Below, one piece after another: positions 23,942 through 36,452 of a stretch of 64,000 nt of DNA. The notes under the pieces are model-generated. The model saw nothing but the letters and a program-made list of their open reading frames with translations. It ran no database searches and was not told the origin of the DNA. Source of the stretch: Anniella stebbinsi (lineage: Eukaryota; Chordata; Lepidosauria; Squamata; Anniellidae). The stretch covers positions 29,456,001 to 29,520,000 of the forward strand of contig JARDYH010000005.1 in NCBI GenBank assembly GCA_029215795.1, written 5' to 3'. A program made the position numbers and the translations under genes. Position 1 is the first letter of the stretch. Each line of letters begins with the position of its first letter.

Positions 23942-25106
23942 TAGCCAAACTGCATTGTTAAACATGTTGTTTTCCATTGCATGTGTACTTTTTTCTTTTA
24001 AATGGTGCCCTTGATCAGGGTCAGGGCCACAGCATACAGGGAGTTTATTTTTCAAACTTTTTTCATCCATGCAACAGCCCTAATTGAAATTCCCTGCTCA
24101 CTGGTAATTTCCCTCAGGTCTCAGGAGGGAAGCAGCCATCAGCATCATGGTGACCGGAGGCCTAGGAGTTCCGTCCTCCTATGCATCTGGTCAACCTACT
24201 TGTACCACTGCTTTCTCTTCTCTGACCCAACCATAATAATTGAATTGTTTTATTAAATAAATAATAAAATAAACAAATCTCCTGTTAACTCCCTCTGTGA
24301 GTGAGGGGAAAAAAACCTCTACTAACAACCCTTGTCCTCGAGGACTTGTTTATTAATAAATGTGCATATAGCAATTGCTGTCCGTTTTTTTAAAACAGGG
24401 TTTTCTAAAACCACAATCAAAACAGAAGAGTGTAAGGGGGAGAGAAACAATGGGTGCCTTCTCCCTAGTCTTTGTATACCCAGTATACGAGCTCTGGACA
24501 ATGCGGATGAAACACAACACCCTGTCTTTCATCTTGGCTCCCTCCCTCCCTCCAATGTAGGGTCATCCAGCCATCATGTCATACAGAATGTAACTTCATG
24601 GTTGAGTGGGAATTTAAGCCCAGTCTTAACACGCTAAATCTGGAAACAACCCAGAGGAGAGGAATATGTATTCATCATGGGTTATCATATGTATATCCCA
24701 TTCTTCCCATGAGGGACTCAGGGCAGTAGAAACAATACCCATGGGGGGTGTCTCCCATTTTTATCCTCACAATACCTCCATGAGGTATTTTAGCATGAGA
24801 GACGGTGACTTTGCTTACCACCACCCAGTGAGCATGATGGCAAGGCTGAATAGGCAATTTAAGGCCCAGGTTTCTCCTGTTCAACACATCTCATTCAGTT
24901 TGCAATGCTAGGGACAGTACTAATGATCAGGAAACAATTATCATAGTGCAAGTTATGAATGGGCTAGTGATCCATGCCTATTTTGGTGGTTTAGCTTTTA
25001 ATGCACATTTGCACAGTCTTTCTTCTTCTGTTTAAGTACTCAAGAGGTGTTCATACAGGACAGCTGATCCCCTACAAGTCAGAGGCGGTCTGAGTTAAGA
25101 CCTATA
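23942..25106. other. No feature recognised
   Basis: Short frames with no domain. AATAAATAATAAAATAAA at 24256-24273 has no gene feeding into it. Confidence 0.55.
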
Positions 25107-25178
25107 AGAACATAAGAAGAGCCCTGCTGGATCAGACCAAATGCCTCTTTATCCCAGCATCCTGTTTCCCAAAAAGAT
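25107..25178 (+). mobile_element. LINE 3'-end fragment (CR1-like)
   Basis: AGAACATAAGAAGAGCCCTG, CTGGATCAGACCAAATGCC and CCCAGCATCCTGTTTCCC are typical of a CR1-like 3' end in reptiles. Confidence 0.6.
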
Positions 25179-25746
25179 CTTGATAAAATGGAAAATTGGG
25201 TCGAAACTAGGAAAATGAAATTCAACAGAGAAATTTCAACAGCCATCTACTCTGCGAAGGAATGGAGGTCCCATCCACATCTCACAAGGGAAGTCCCAGG
25301 GCTGTCTTCACGATGCTGAGTTGGTGCTGCTCTGTCACCAAACCCCACGCAATCACTGGTGTGCGGTGGTGGCAAGTTGTCCTTATGAGGGGAGGCAGAG
25401 TGGGCTTTCTGGCGGTCTGTAGGCTCGCCGGGCCCCTCCCATGGCTTCTGGTGACCAATAAGAGGCCCCCAGAGTGGCTCCTAGTGAGGACAGGCTGACA
25501 GAAGAGCCGGGATGATCTCGCTCTGGCTGGAAAAGTCGGGGTAAGTCCCCAACTTTTCAGCCACGCATTTTCGCCCCAGAGTGGCTTCCAATCTGCAGCC
25601 GCTTCATATAACCGATGCAGCGTGGATTCGGAGCCGCCCCGGGGCAAAGATACTGTCAAGCCAGCCCCCTGGAATATCAGGGCTCTGTTACATTACTCCC
25701 CTTTAGGCCTTTCTAATTTCTGCAGGGAGAATGAGTGAGAGATGGC

Positions 25747-25748
<2 letters not shown>
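25179..25748. other. GC-richer stretch downstream of ANKRD33, unassigned
   Basis: Has CCATCCACATCTCAC near its left and several CCCCAGAGTGGCT-type repeats (25460, 25573). It may be part of the ANKRD33 3' UTR or an unrecognised element. Confidence 0.35.

Positions 25749-25799
<51 letters not shown>
25749..25799. repeat. (CT)n microsatellite
   Basis: About 25 uninterrupted CT units on the plus strand, (GA)n on the ANKRD33 sense strand, about 350 bp downstream of the stop codon. The open frames here encode only Leu-Ser repeats and are not genes. Confidence 0.95.
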
Positions 25800-25801
<2 letters not shown>

Positions 25802-26111
25802 GTCCCCCTTCATTGTTTTACAGTTTACAAGCTGCAAGCTTTGGTGGCATGGAAGCAGGAGCAGAAGTCTGGCCTGGGCCAGTTTAGCTCTTGCTGATGT
25901 ACCACACTGGAAGAGCAGCCGGCTTTCAAACTGTGAAAGAGAAAGAGGAAAACCCTGCTGTCATGATAAGCCCCTTTTCCTCCACCTCCAACAGGCCACC
26001 TCCCACATCTCTTTAGCTCGACCAAGAGATGATCAAATATTATGTGTGGGTAATAACAGCATTCTCTAAACCACTGGGTTGATTCTGACTTCAGAGGGGG
26101 AATTCTCTCCC

Positions 26112-26145
26112 CGGCCCACCCCACCCCACCCCACCCCACCCCCAA
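26112..26145 (-). repeat. G-rich pentamer array in the start of the ANKRD33 3' UTR
   Basis: The plus strand reads repeated CCCCA, so the mRNA sense strand reads repeated GGGGT with at least five runs of four or more G separated by single T. This pattern can form an RNA G-quadruplex. It begins about 5 nt after the TAA stop. Confidence 0.85.
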
Positions 26146-26148
26146 CCA

Positions 26149-26924
26149 TTATGACTTTTTGCCTTTGCCTTTGCCCTTGCCCTTCCCTTTCTTGGGCTTC
26201 CCTGCTTCTTCTTCTGTTTTCTTCTTCTCCTCCTTGAGCTCCTTGTATCGCCACTTTGGCAACTCCAGCTTGTTCTTGTCCTTGGAGTGCTGCAGCTTGT
26301 TCTCTTTGGGAACCGACTGGGCAGGCGACTTGGTGAGTTGGATTTTGGGGACCCCCCCAGGGAAGATGCTGTTGCGGCGTATGCGCAGGGGAAGCGACAG
26401 GATCTTCACAATGGTACTGGGGTGTTTGTAGGGCACCAGGACCCGGGTTGGCGTCATGAGTTGTCCGTTGCGGGACGACTCGCCAGCCGAGGATTTGGCA
26501 TCAGGATCTGGTGTGTATTCCTGGAGGATCTCTGGCACCGAGAGTCTCTGCTTGCCCACTTCTGGTGGGTTGTCAGGGCAGACGGTTTGGCAAGCAGTGC
26601 CCACAAACGGGCCGGCTAAGCAAGTTGTCATGCGCACCATGTGATCCATCACACCACCTGGCTCGGGGTCGTGTGGAAAATTGATCCTGAAGGTGGCACA
26701 TATTTTATCCGACAGCCGCTTGGCTCTGGATTGGGGGCCTATGGCTTGTGCCACCAACTCTGGCAGAGCGGGCCATTGGGGCAAGTACTTGCTAGAGAAT
26801 TGCTCGGCACATGGGCGCTCCAGAAGCATTCGGATCCGTATAATAGTTTCAAAGCGCCCAGTGAAGGCTGCCCATTCCCGTGCTGTCTTTCCTTTTACTG
26901 GGTCCACCGCTGCCAGGTCAGCTC
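26149..26924 (-). CDS. ANKRD33: ANKRD33 terminal coding exon
   Basis: The acceptor is CTCTTAG|GAGCTG at 26925-26926. The exon encodes residues 198-454 and ends in TAA at 26149-26151. After ankyrin repeats 4-5 comes the conserved region around [10 protein letters not shown] and [10 protein letters not shown], then a basic tail. The last 13 residues are almost only Lys and Gly, encoded by a decayed hexamer array (GGCAAA/GGCAAG), so tail length is probably variable between individuals or species. A G-rich pentamer array starts 5 nt after the stop. I saw no convincing polyadenylation signal close by. Confidence 0.87.
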
Positions 26925-29900
26925 CTAAGAGGAAACGCAAGTAATTAGAAATCCAGCTTTTGCCCATTCCCTTTGATAGTACCCTGCATTTTCAAATAGC
27001 AGTCAAAGACGCAACAGAGTGAGCTGTCCTTAACGCAAGGGGGCATTTGCAAGGGGGGACCTCAAAATGTGGCTAAAGGAGTTCACTGGTGGCTGGCATG
27101 AAACAATTCATGCTATTTTGAGGGTGGAGGGAAAGAGACTAATGATGGTTGGATTCCCCTCCCCTCTCTCACACACACAGTTTAAAAGTTGCTGGCCCTG
27201 CCAATCAGCATCTCTACATTATGTAAAAAAATCCAGCTCTCTTACAGCGGACTTTCTTCTTTCACAGTCATTCTGGAATTACAATGGGCACAATAAAAGT
27301 GCCTCCCCCCTGTTTTGGTGCTGCAATGTTACAGGAACATTTTGCAAATGGCGCTGCAACGTTACAGGAACATTTCACTATTCAGGAAATACACCAGCTC
27401 TTTCATAACGGTGTATATTTGTTACAGGATTTTCAGTGAGTTAAATCTTAGAGGAATAAACTTTAAAAACATAGGGAGAGGCACCCGAGGATGACGACGT
27501 CATGAAAAGAACCCATAAACTTCCATGAGTAACTGATCTTGATCACATTCCATACACTCCATGTGATAGAGCTCAATGTTGCACATCAGCTAGACATCTG
27601 CTTCTGTTGCTGTGCCACCAAAGCTGATGAGCCTGCAGCTTTAAAACTGTAAAGAAAGAAGGTGGCAGACAAGAAAAAAAGCTGCCACCTCTCACTTATT
27701 CTCCCCACAGAAATTAGCAAGAACTTAAAGGGAGAAGTGTAGTAAACAGAGTTCCTGATCATCCCCCCTCCCAGTCTTTTCATGTCCTTCAACACTTTCC
27801 ATAGCCACAGCTTGCATTTGCTCTGCTTATAAGATATGAGGATATGGGTTCAAATTTGGAAGGCGAAGAATAAGAAGCCCAATAGGGTTTAATCCACGTG
27901 GTTCATCTGTGTGTGGATGGCCATGTTTCGCCCCTAGCTCACATCGCTCCATGACGTAACAAATGGTCCACTAAATTGCTCATTGTGAACACAAACTGTA
28001 ATTTAGCATGCCAGCAGCACTGATGAAACCAGCCTCCCCCAACCTGGTGCCCGCCATATATTTTGGGTTCCAATCAGCCTCAGACAGCATGACCAGTGGG
28101 CTGGGAATACTTGAGGTTGGAGTCCAACATACTTGGAGGGCACACAGGTTGGGGAAGGCTGAACTAAACCCGCTTTAGGAAGATTTGCAAGAGCAGATGT
28201 GCTTGTTGTGACAAACAATTGGGATAATCTCTTTGTGGCATCTACAGCTCAGTCTGGGTTGGAAAAGCAACTGGCCACCCATGGAGTAGTTATGTGAATG
28301 TGGCATCTTCACATCAAGGGGAAATCACGTTGCTCACCTGGGGCGTTTGTGCTTCCTGCTTTTTGGCACAATTCTTATGGGCTGCATTACATGGAGAGAG
28401 AGGGACAACCACGTGATCTGAATTGAATACTTCCCCTCCTTTCACTTCTATTGACACAGCACCATCTAGTGGTGGAAGATCCTTCTTTTCCTTGGCTATT
28501 GCAACTTCAAAAGTGGTTCTTTTCAAAGCAGAATTTCTAAAGGATATCACAGGAGACACCCTGGTTGTTCATGATGCCATGTAAATGATCCGCAAACTTC
28601 CGTGAGTGTCCAATCATGAGCATGCAATAAATCACTCATGTAGAGACGCTGTTGAGCTAGCATTGTATATATAACAACTCACCTGGTAACCATGGGGTAG
28701 TCGAGAATTCAATACCAGAGCATGGTTGGGCTGGCAGAGGAGGAACAGAATGCTCCATCCCTCCTCCTCTGCCAGCCCGCTGCATTTCTATGCTGGTCAC
28801 AGAGGAAAGGATGCCATTTGGTGGCACTGTGTCAGGGATAGTTAAGGCATGGCTGTGGGGTCTTATACTTTTTAGCTAAGATTTAATTAGTAGTAGTCTG
28901 GAAGACTTTGGGCCTGTTAAGTCTCTGGAATTTTACAATCTATGTGAGTTGATCTATATCAGTGTTCTCAGAGCAGGGATGTGGGAGTGCCCCTATTCCC
29001 TGCAAGCCACCTGTTTGCCTTTGCGTTGGAAGAGAAGCTGTCTGTGAGATACTGATAGAGACAAGGTGGGAATTTACAGAAGGGTCGCCCAGATTGAAGC
29101 ATCACCTTGATGAGTTGAGCAGTGCCGCCCTGTTTGGACAGGGGCATTGCTGAAGGCCAAAGCCCCTGTCTGTCAAGTGGTCTGGAAGAGGTCTATGCCT
29201 CCCTTTTAAGTTGCTGCAAAGGTGAGGAGCCTTTGCTAGGAACATCTCTGCATTCTCTGAAAAACTCTGTTTGGATCAATCATTGTCTGAGACTCTGGGG
29301 GCACTCTGCACATGCTCCTCCTAAGTGGAACTTTGGATTACTAAGAACTTGCCATGAAAAAGTGCTGTGAGGCTTTTCATAGACTCAAACTCTTGTTTGC
29401 TGTGGATTGTGTGTTTTCGTGTCTTGTCAGCTCAGTGCACTGGCAGATTAGGCTTGATCATTGATTGTTGGACTTTCTCTCCTCTGCCTGGGGGTTTACC
29501 TTTCCCTATGATCTTGTTTAAGCCTTGACCATGTTGCCTTTGAGTTAGCAACATATGATTCAAGGTTGGACTAGCTCTCTTTGGGTGGTTTGTTAGGCCT
29601 TTCAATAATTTTCTCCTTTGATCATCTGAGGGATCATGTCCGGAATCATTCCCCTACCTTGCCCGGGTTTGGAACCCATGCATGGATTGACATTCCTTTG
29701 TGTTCAGAACCATGGAGATGGCAATGGGAAAACCATCTCATCATGGTAGTAGTGATTAGCTTTTGACTGTTCTGGAATTTCTTGGAACCTATAGCTAGTG
29801 ACCATCAGCTATATGATTTCTGAAGCGTGTAATCATTAAGCTTTGCTGTGGGATTTCCTGCAATAAAGAAGTCTCACTGATTCGGGTATCCCGTGTCAGT

Positions 29901-32900
29901 TTGCCAGAATGTTTGCTTGCCTTGAGGGACAGGGAAACCTGACACACTGTGACTATCACTGAATATGATAATAATGATAGCAAGGATTAAGGTCTGTTGT
30001 GTGCCCTAATGGCCAGCAGATGGCTGTAGACCCTAATCAAAAAGACATTTACAGAGTTAGATCAAGAACGGGGGAGCCAGAGTGTCTGGTTTCCATTCTT
30101 ACCCTTGGAGCAGGATGCAGGAGTACAGCACCAGAGCTCGGTCCACACAGGCCTTATCAGAGGTTATGAGTAATGTGAGTTAACCAGTGTTGAAAAGAGG
30201 TGAGTGAAAAGCCCACTGATTATTTAGGGATAATGTTTTAACTCAGACCTGGAATAATCTGTGCTTGTTTCAGTGCCAGAGAAAGACCTTTTCATTCTCC
30301 CAAGCATTTTAGTTTTTCAGTTTGTTTTGGAACTGGTATTGCATTTTAATTTTTTGGGGTTGTGTGTGTGGTTTTTTTTTTTTTGCACCATTGCTAGTTA
30401 CTGTTTGGTAGGCTGACCAGATAAAATCCAGGTCAGGGCTCCTGTAACTTTAACAGTTGTAGAGAAAAGGGAATTTCAGCCAGTGTCATTTGTATGCAAT
30501 TAGTTCCTGGTGAAATTCCCTCTTCATCACAACAGTTAAAGGTGCAGGCAGTACACTAGAGTGACCGTATACAAAAGAAGGCAGGGCCCCTGCAACTTTA
30601 ACAGTTGTAATGAAGAGGGAATTTCACCAGGAACTAATTGCATACAAATGACACTGGCTGAAATTTCCTTTTCTCTACAACTGTTCAAGTTACATGAGCC
30701 CTGACCTGGATTTTATCTGGTCACCCTACCCCATGGATGCTAATGGTGGCTTTCTGGAGGCTTTCCTGTCCTTTTAAAAGCCCCGATTCAAGCGGGGAAG
30801 GGGGCAGGAAAGCAGAGGTACTCTGGGAAATTAGAGTGTGCCTGGGCACACCCAGCACACCTTGTGCGCATGCCTATGCTCTTGAAGTACCTTTAACCCT
30901 GTTGGTGCTGGTAGAGATTAAAAGAATGTCTGAGAATTGCTTTTCTTCTCCCTCTCTGCTGCTTCTCCCATCAGGAAATAGGTGGTCACCCTAGGGGCAC
31001 CAATAACAGGGGCGCCCATGACATTATATTGCCTGAGGCAAAGGGCAAGATGGCTCCCTCTCCATACAGAAGCTGATTGGCTCACTCATTCCACATACAG
31101 AAGCTGATTGGATTGGCGATTGAATCTTACTTCAACACTAGCAAATAGCATATGGTTGTCCACCTCACCTGAGGGCAGCAGATTAGGAGGTGCAGGATGG
31201 GCTGTGTGATACACACAAGGGTGCAGAAATGGCTGGGGGAGTGGGCTACTGCCACTGCTGCTTGAGAGTTCTTCCAGCCCATACCCCTTCCAGTCAATCA
31301 GGTACTGTACCCTAGGTCTTGGCAGCTGCCCATCTATGCCGACTTCTGGTGCTGGGCCTATTTCTATTCATTTCAACACATCTGCTGTAGCGTCTGGGGG
31401 TTAGCAACCAGTTTTTTTTAAAAAAAATAATAATTAAAACCTGAACCGGCTAATGAGGACTAATATACCTGCCATGAGCAAAGCTGCGACACAATCGTTC
31501 CTCCCTTGTACCGCTGCCTTCATGAGTGCTGTCAGACCCCGGAGGTCTCGCTTCTCAAGTTCTAGTTCTGGGTAGTAGTTCAGGAGATAGTTGAGAATAG
31601 TGATGTGTCCTTCACGGCAAAAGGGAGAAAGGAAACAGCAGTAGGAATGCAACCCTTCTCCGGCAAGTGATGTTTAGCATGCACTGCAGCAGCCTTCCCT
31701 GACCTAGTGCCCTCCAGGGAGTTGAAGTCCAACATATCTGAAGGGTGCCATATTGGGAAAGATAACACAAAAGACTGCTCTAAAGACTACAGTTGTTAAT
31801 GCAGAATTCATAACTGACTTACAAGTCCACTTTCAGGAGCTGATCTTTCACTCTACGTGGACTTTTCTTTCCCTGTATGGATGGAACCAGAATGGGGCAG
31901 ACAGATCATGTCTATCAACCTGACATGAACACAAATCATCGGTGAGGCCAAGTGTGAGCTAAGACACCGGCATGCACATTCCAGTGATTGACTCAGTTAA
32001 CTGCAACTGAGAGCCAGTGTGGTGCTGTGGTTGGAGTGATCGACTGGGACCAGGCAGACCTGGGTTCAAATCTCCACTCAGCCATGAAGCTCTTTTGGTA
32101 AGCCCGGACTAGTCACTCTTTCTCTTGGCCTGAACTAACTAACAGCATTGTGGGGAGGATAAAACACCTTTACCAGGGCTTCTGCTTCTGGATTCCTTGT
32201 GAGATTAAGATCAGCTCCTTTACATCTTTTTTCCCCAGGGTTTTTCTTTCTGGGCAAATTCTATATGTTTCATTATACAGCCCCTAGATGTCACCATGGT
32301 ATAGCTGTGATATAGCGGGATTCCGGAAATTCACCAGCCGTTGGAGCACAATAATTTTTAATAGCATTTTCTACATTGAGAATATTTATTTATTTATTGC
32401 ATTTCTATACCGCCCAATAGCCGAAGCTCTCTGGGCGGTTTACAAAAATAAAGTCACTATAATGGCCAGGAAGCATGGAAGAAGCTCTGGAGGTTGACAA
32501 TGTTATGTAAAGGACCCGCATTTTAGAGAGAGATTAGGATATAAATGGAATGAACACATCAATAATCATTTTGTCATTCACAAGGAATTGAAAGTTAGGA
32601 ACATAGGAAGCTGCCTTATACTGAGTCAGACCATTGGTTCATCTAGCCTCTTGTCTGAAACCCCCCTGCAATGGCTCTCTGGGGTTTCAGACAGAAGTTT
32701 TTCCCAGCCCTACCTGGAGATGCCGGGGATCAAACCTGGAGCCTTCTGCATGCTAAACAAATGCTCTAACACTTAGCCACAGCCCTTGCCCAAATTCAGC
32801 CCCTAAGCTGGTTGTATGAACCGACCTGTTTAAGCTGAAATATATGTTATATTTAGTATTTTAGCATTCTTAAATATATTAGAATTCTCCCTGTTTGAAC

Positions 32901-35900
32901 TTAAGCATTCTTAAATTTCAGTTTATATACAATTAACCCAAAACCACCCCCAGTTCCAGGCCCCTGTAAAATTGTTGCCAATTCTTTGATCCACTTAATT
33001 CTTTAGAAGTGGCTTTGGTTATTTTGGTACAGACTATTGAGATTACATTGATTGCCCTCTAATGTGAATTCACCCTTTTCAGCATTCTACTAAATTTTGA
33101 ATGAAGACAGTCATGTTTTGTTTTTTAAAAATTCTTCAGCTATGGTTTGAGTCCAGCTTCCACTGAGAGTCTCATTTTGTGTGACAGATCAAATCAAACG
33201 CTGGTTCAAGAGTCATTCTTAACTCTTCCAATGCTTCAGATAGACCCTTCAATTGTTCTGTTTTTAAAAGTGTTTTTCCTTTAAAATGTAAACTCTAAAG
33301 AAATGCAATTTTCCTGGTAGGAGGAACATTGGCGGGAGGTTTCTTGGTAATGACATGGGCATCAGCCAATCAGTACTGTGCACAACTAGCTGCTTCTAAG
33401 AACAGAACTTCAATGTTATGCTATTGGTTATTTTCCAGAGTTCAACCCTGGAGAGGGAAATGTATATTTGGACTGAACAAAGTGAGAGGGATTCCAAAGA
33501 GGTCCCACTGTTCTACATCTAATGGGCCAGTTCCAGAATAGACCTTTTGCAAGTGGAAGGGCTCCTTTGGTTGGCGAAGGGAACCAGGATCCACCATCTC
33601 ATACTCTGTCTCCAAAACCATCATTGCAGACTTTCGTGGGGCATAGGGGGCTTCAGTAGAGAGGGGGAATTAGCCAAAAAAGCAACTGCCTTGAGTATTT
33701 AATGTTGGCTCTGTTTTGTAATTACGCACTCTATCAAACACAATCTGCACAAACAAATTACAGAGCACTAAACGGATAAATAAACTGGGAAGGGAAGGAA
33801 GCGTGACGTGATTAACACCTTTGCATGTTTGGAATGCCAAGAGACCTGAATTTAAAATGTGCAGTTTGTGAGTTTGGTACATTAATCAAATGTGATCTTT
33901 ACTGTGATGATACAGTTTGGCGGCCTAATTCTCACAGAGGTGTGGCCACGCCTGACCTGAGCCAATTGACACCTTTCAGCAAACTCATTTTACTTCTCTA
34001 TAAATATGTATTTATGATTAACCTGCTTCTGGATTTTAGAGATCTTGACCATAATTGTTAGAAGCACAGCGGGAACCTGCAGATCATTACAGCTAAGTTT
34101 TTTTCTATGTTAGAAAAAAAGATGGAAGAAGCAGTGGGGAAACAGAGGAGGGCTATGAACTGAAGACACCATTGTCCTTCCCCAAAGCACCCATGGTTTC
34201 CATTCACTGTATTTATTTATTTAAAGCATTTTTGCCCCCCCCCCCACTTTCACACCAGCACAGAGAAACATTAACGTTCCTTTGCCAGTAAAATTAAGGG
34301 AGACAGAAGAAAGCGCTCACTTTTAAATTCAGTTGATTAAATCTTCAGAGTTAGTGGGCCTCCTGCCTCTGCAAGAACCCCTTCTTTAGCTAATGGCCAC
34401 TGGGCAGATGGGACTTGCAAACGGCATGTCAGCAGACAATAGATAAATAAGATTACTGTCTACCGGTCGCACGGGTGAGCAACTTGAGGCCCTCCCAATG
34501 TCTTGGCCTACAACTTCCATCAGCCCTAATCAACACAGGCAAACTGTGAGGCATCATGGGAGTTGTAAGCCAAAACATCTGAGGGCCACAAGTTGCCCAG
34601 CCCTGTTTCTATCGCATGTTGAGAACATCATAACAACTTTAGCTTCCAATATTATTTACAGGTGCAGGTTATTCAAGCCATCCTGAACCTTGTCCTTAAC
34701 CTTTGTGACATCAGCATAAACTTAACCAATGATCCCTCCTTCTTAACCAACTAATTTGCAAGACCGAAATGTATTGATTTTGAAGAACGATTGAAGCTGG
34801 TAATACGTATATCAAGAACCCTTGAAGTAAATCATCTACATTAATCTTCTCATCTGCATCTTGTTTTATTTAACTTGTTATTCTTTCACCTAATCTCTGC
34901 TCCTAGTTGGATACTGTTCAGTATAGCAATTTCCACCACTGAATTTCACAGCTCCCTTGCACACAACATGGAACTGCATTCTTCCCTTTGCTGCTTTTAA
35001 ATTCTGGCCAGATGCCTCTGCTGTTGGAATCTTCCACGTTCCTGGATACCACCACTGCTCACTGTATGAAAGTAGAACATTTCTTACCTGCCTGAGCTGC
35101 TACCATGAGTGCTGTGTTTCCATCATTATCCTGATGATTGATATCTATGTAGGGGCATTTGCTGAGAACAGTGACAATGTCTACGAAGCCCTTGAAACAC
35201 GCCACCAATAGACCATGCTGTGGAGGAAGAGGGAACAGGGGTTAAGATTCTGCCACCTAAGCAAAATGATGCCCTCTCCCGCACATGGGATCTTTCCTAC
35301 TCATCCATGTCCTCAGGTAACTTTATCCTATGGTCCCAGTATGTTGCCAGTTGCTTCACCAATAGGGTTGGCCCAAGACACCTTGCTACTTGAGGCAAAG
35401 GACAAGATGGCGCCCCCCCTCCAGTCCACATACAGAAGCTGAGTGGACTGATAACTGAATCCTATTTCAACATCAACAATGGGATAACATCCGCCAACAT
35501 GTGACGCAACATGTTATATAGGGGACCCAGGAGAGATTGTATGGCATACATAGCTTTGTTCTCCACCAAGGGGAATAGTCAGAGCGCTCATGAGAAATTG
35601 CCGAGAGGCTGCCGTCAAGCATCTGCCGCCTGAAGCAGTTGCATCCCTTTGCTTAATGGTAGGGCTGGCCCTGAACACCAGTGGTATGTGGTCACATTCT
35701 TGTGCTCTCTCAACAGCCAAGTCAAAGGAATGTGGATGCCCTTAAAATAATAGGGTACAATGCAGCAATAATGGCTGCTCCCACGGCATCCCTGGAAATT
35801 CCACTGCTATCCATCCATCCTGACATTGCATACTGAGGATGAAATTCCTTCAGCAACCATGCATGGAAAGTGGTGCTTGCCAGAATGCCATAATATCATC

Positions 35901-36415
35901 ATGCAATCATACCTCCTCCCACACATAATGCACAATGGTTCTGCCACGCATGGCAGACAGCACCTGCCCCACCAAAGCCTGCCATGACCCAGGAAACTTG
36001 CAAGCAGAACCTACAGGATGCCCAGGAGAATGCTTTGCATCCTGATATGCTGCCAATGCTTTGTTAAAGCTAATATTTCTAAAATAAATCATAACATCCC
36101 TGTATTGGGGGCCTGTGGAAGGAGAAAAAAGCATTTACCGTTACCCAGAGGACCTTCTCTTCTGCCGCTCCCAGATTATGGAATGACCTGCCGGGAGAGA
36201 TTCGCCAACTCACTAGTCTTCCGGAATTTAAAAGATCTATAAAGACTTATCTCTTCCGGCAGGCCTACCCAGATGAATTTTAAAGTGTTTTATTGGTGTT
36301 TTATTGGTGTTTTAATGATGTACTGGTTTTATCTGCTTTTAATCAGTTTTTGTATTTTGTGTTTGGTGTTGTTCCCCGCCTCGATCCGTTGGGAGAGGCG
36401 GGTGATAAATAAATA

Positions 36416-36452
<37 letters not shown>

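Noticed and set aside
25731..26069. 112-codon ORF with long Leu-Ser runs
   Set aside because: It reads through the (CT)n microsatellite.
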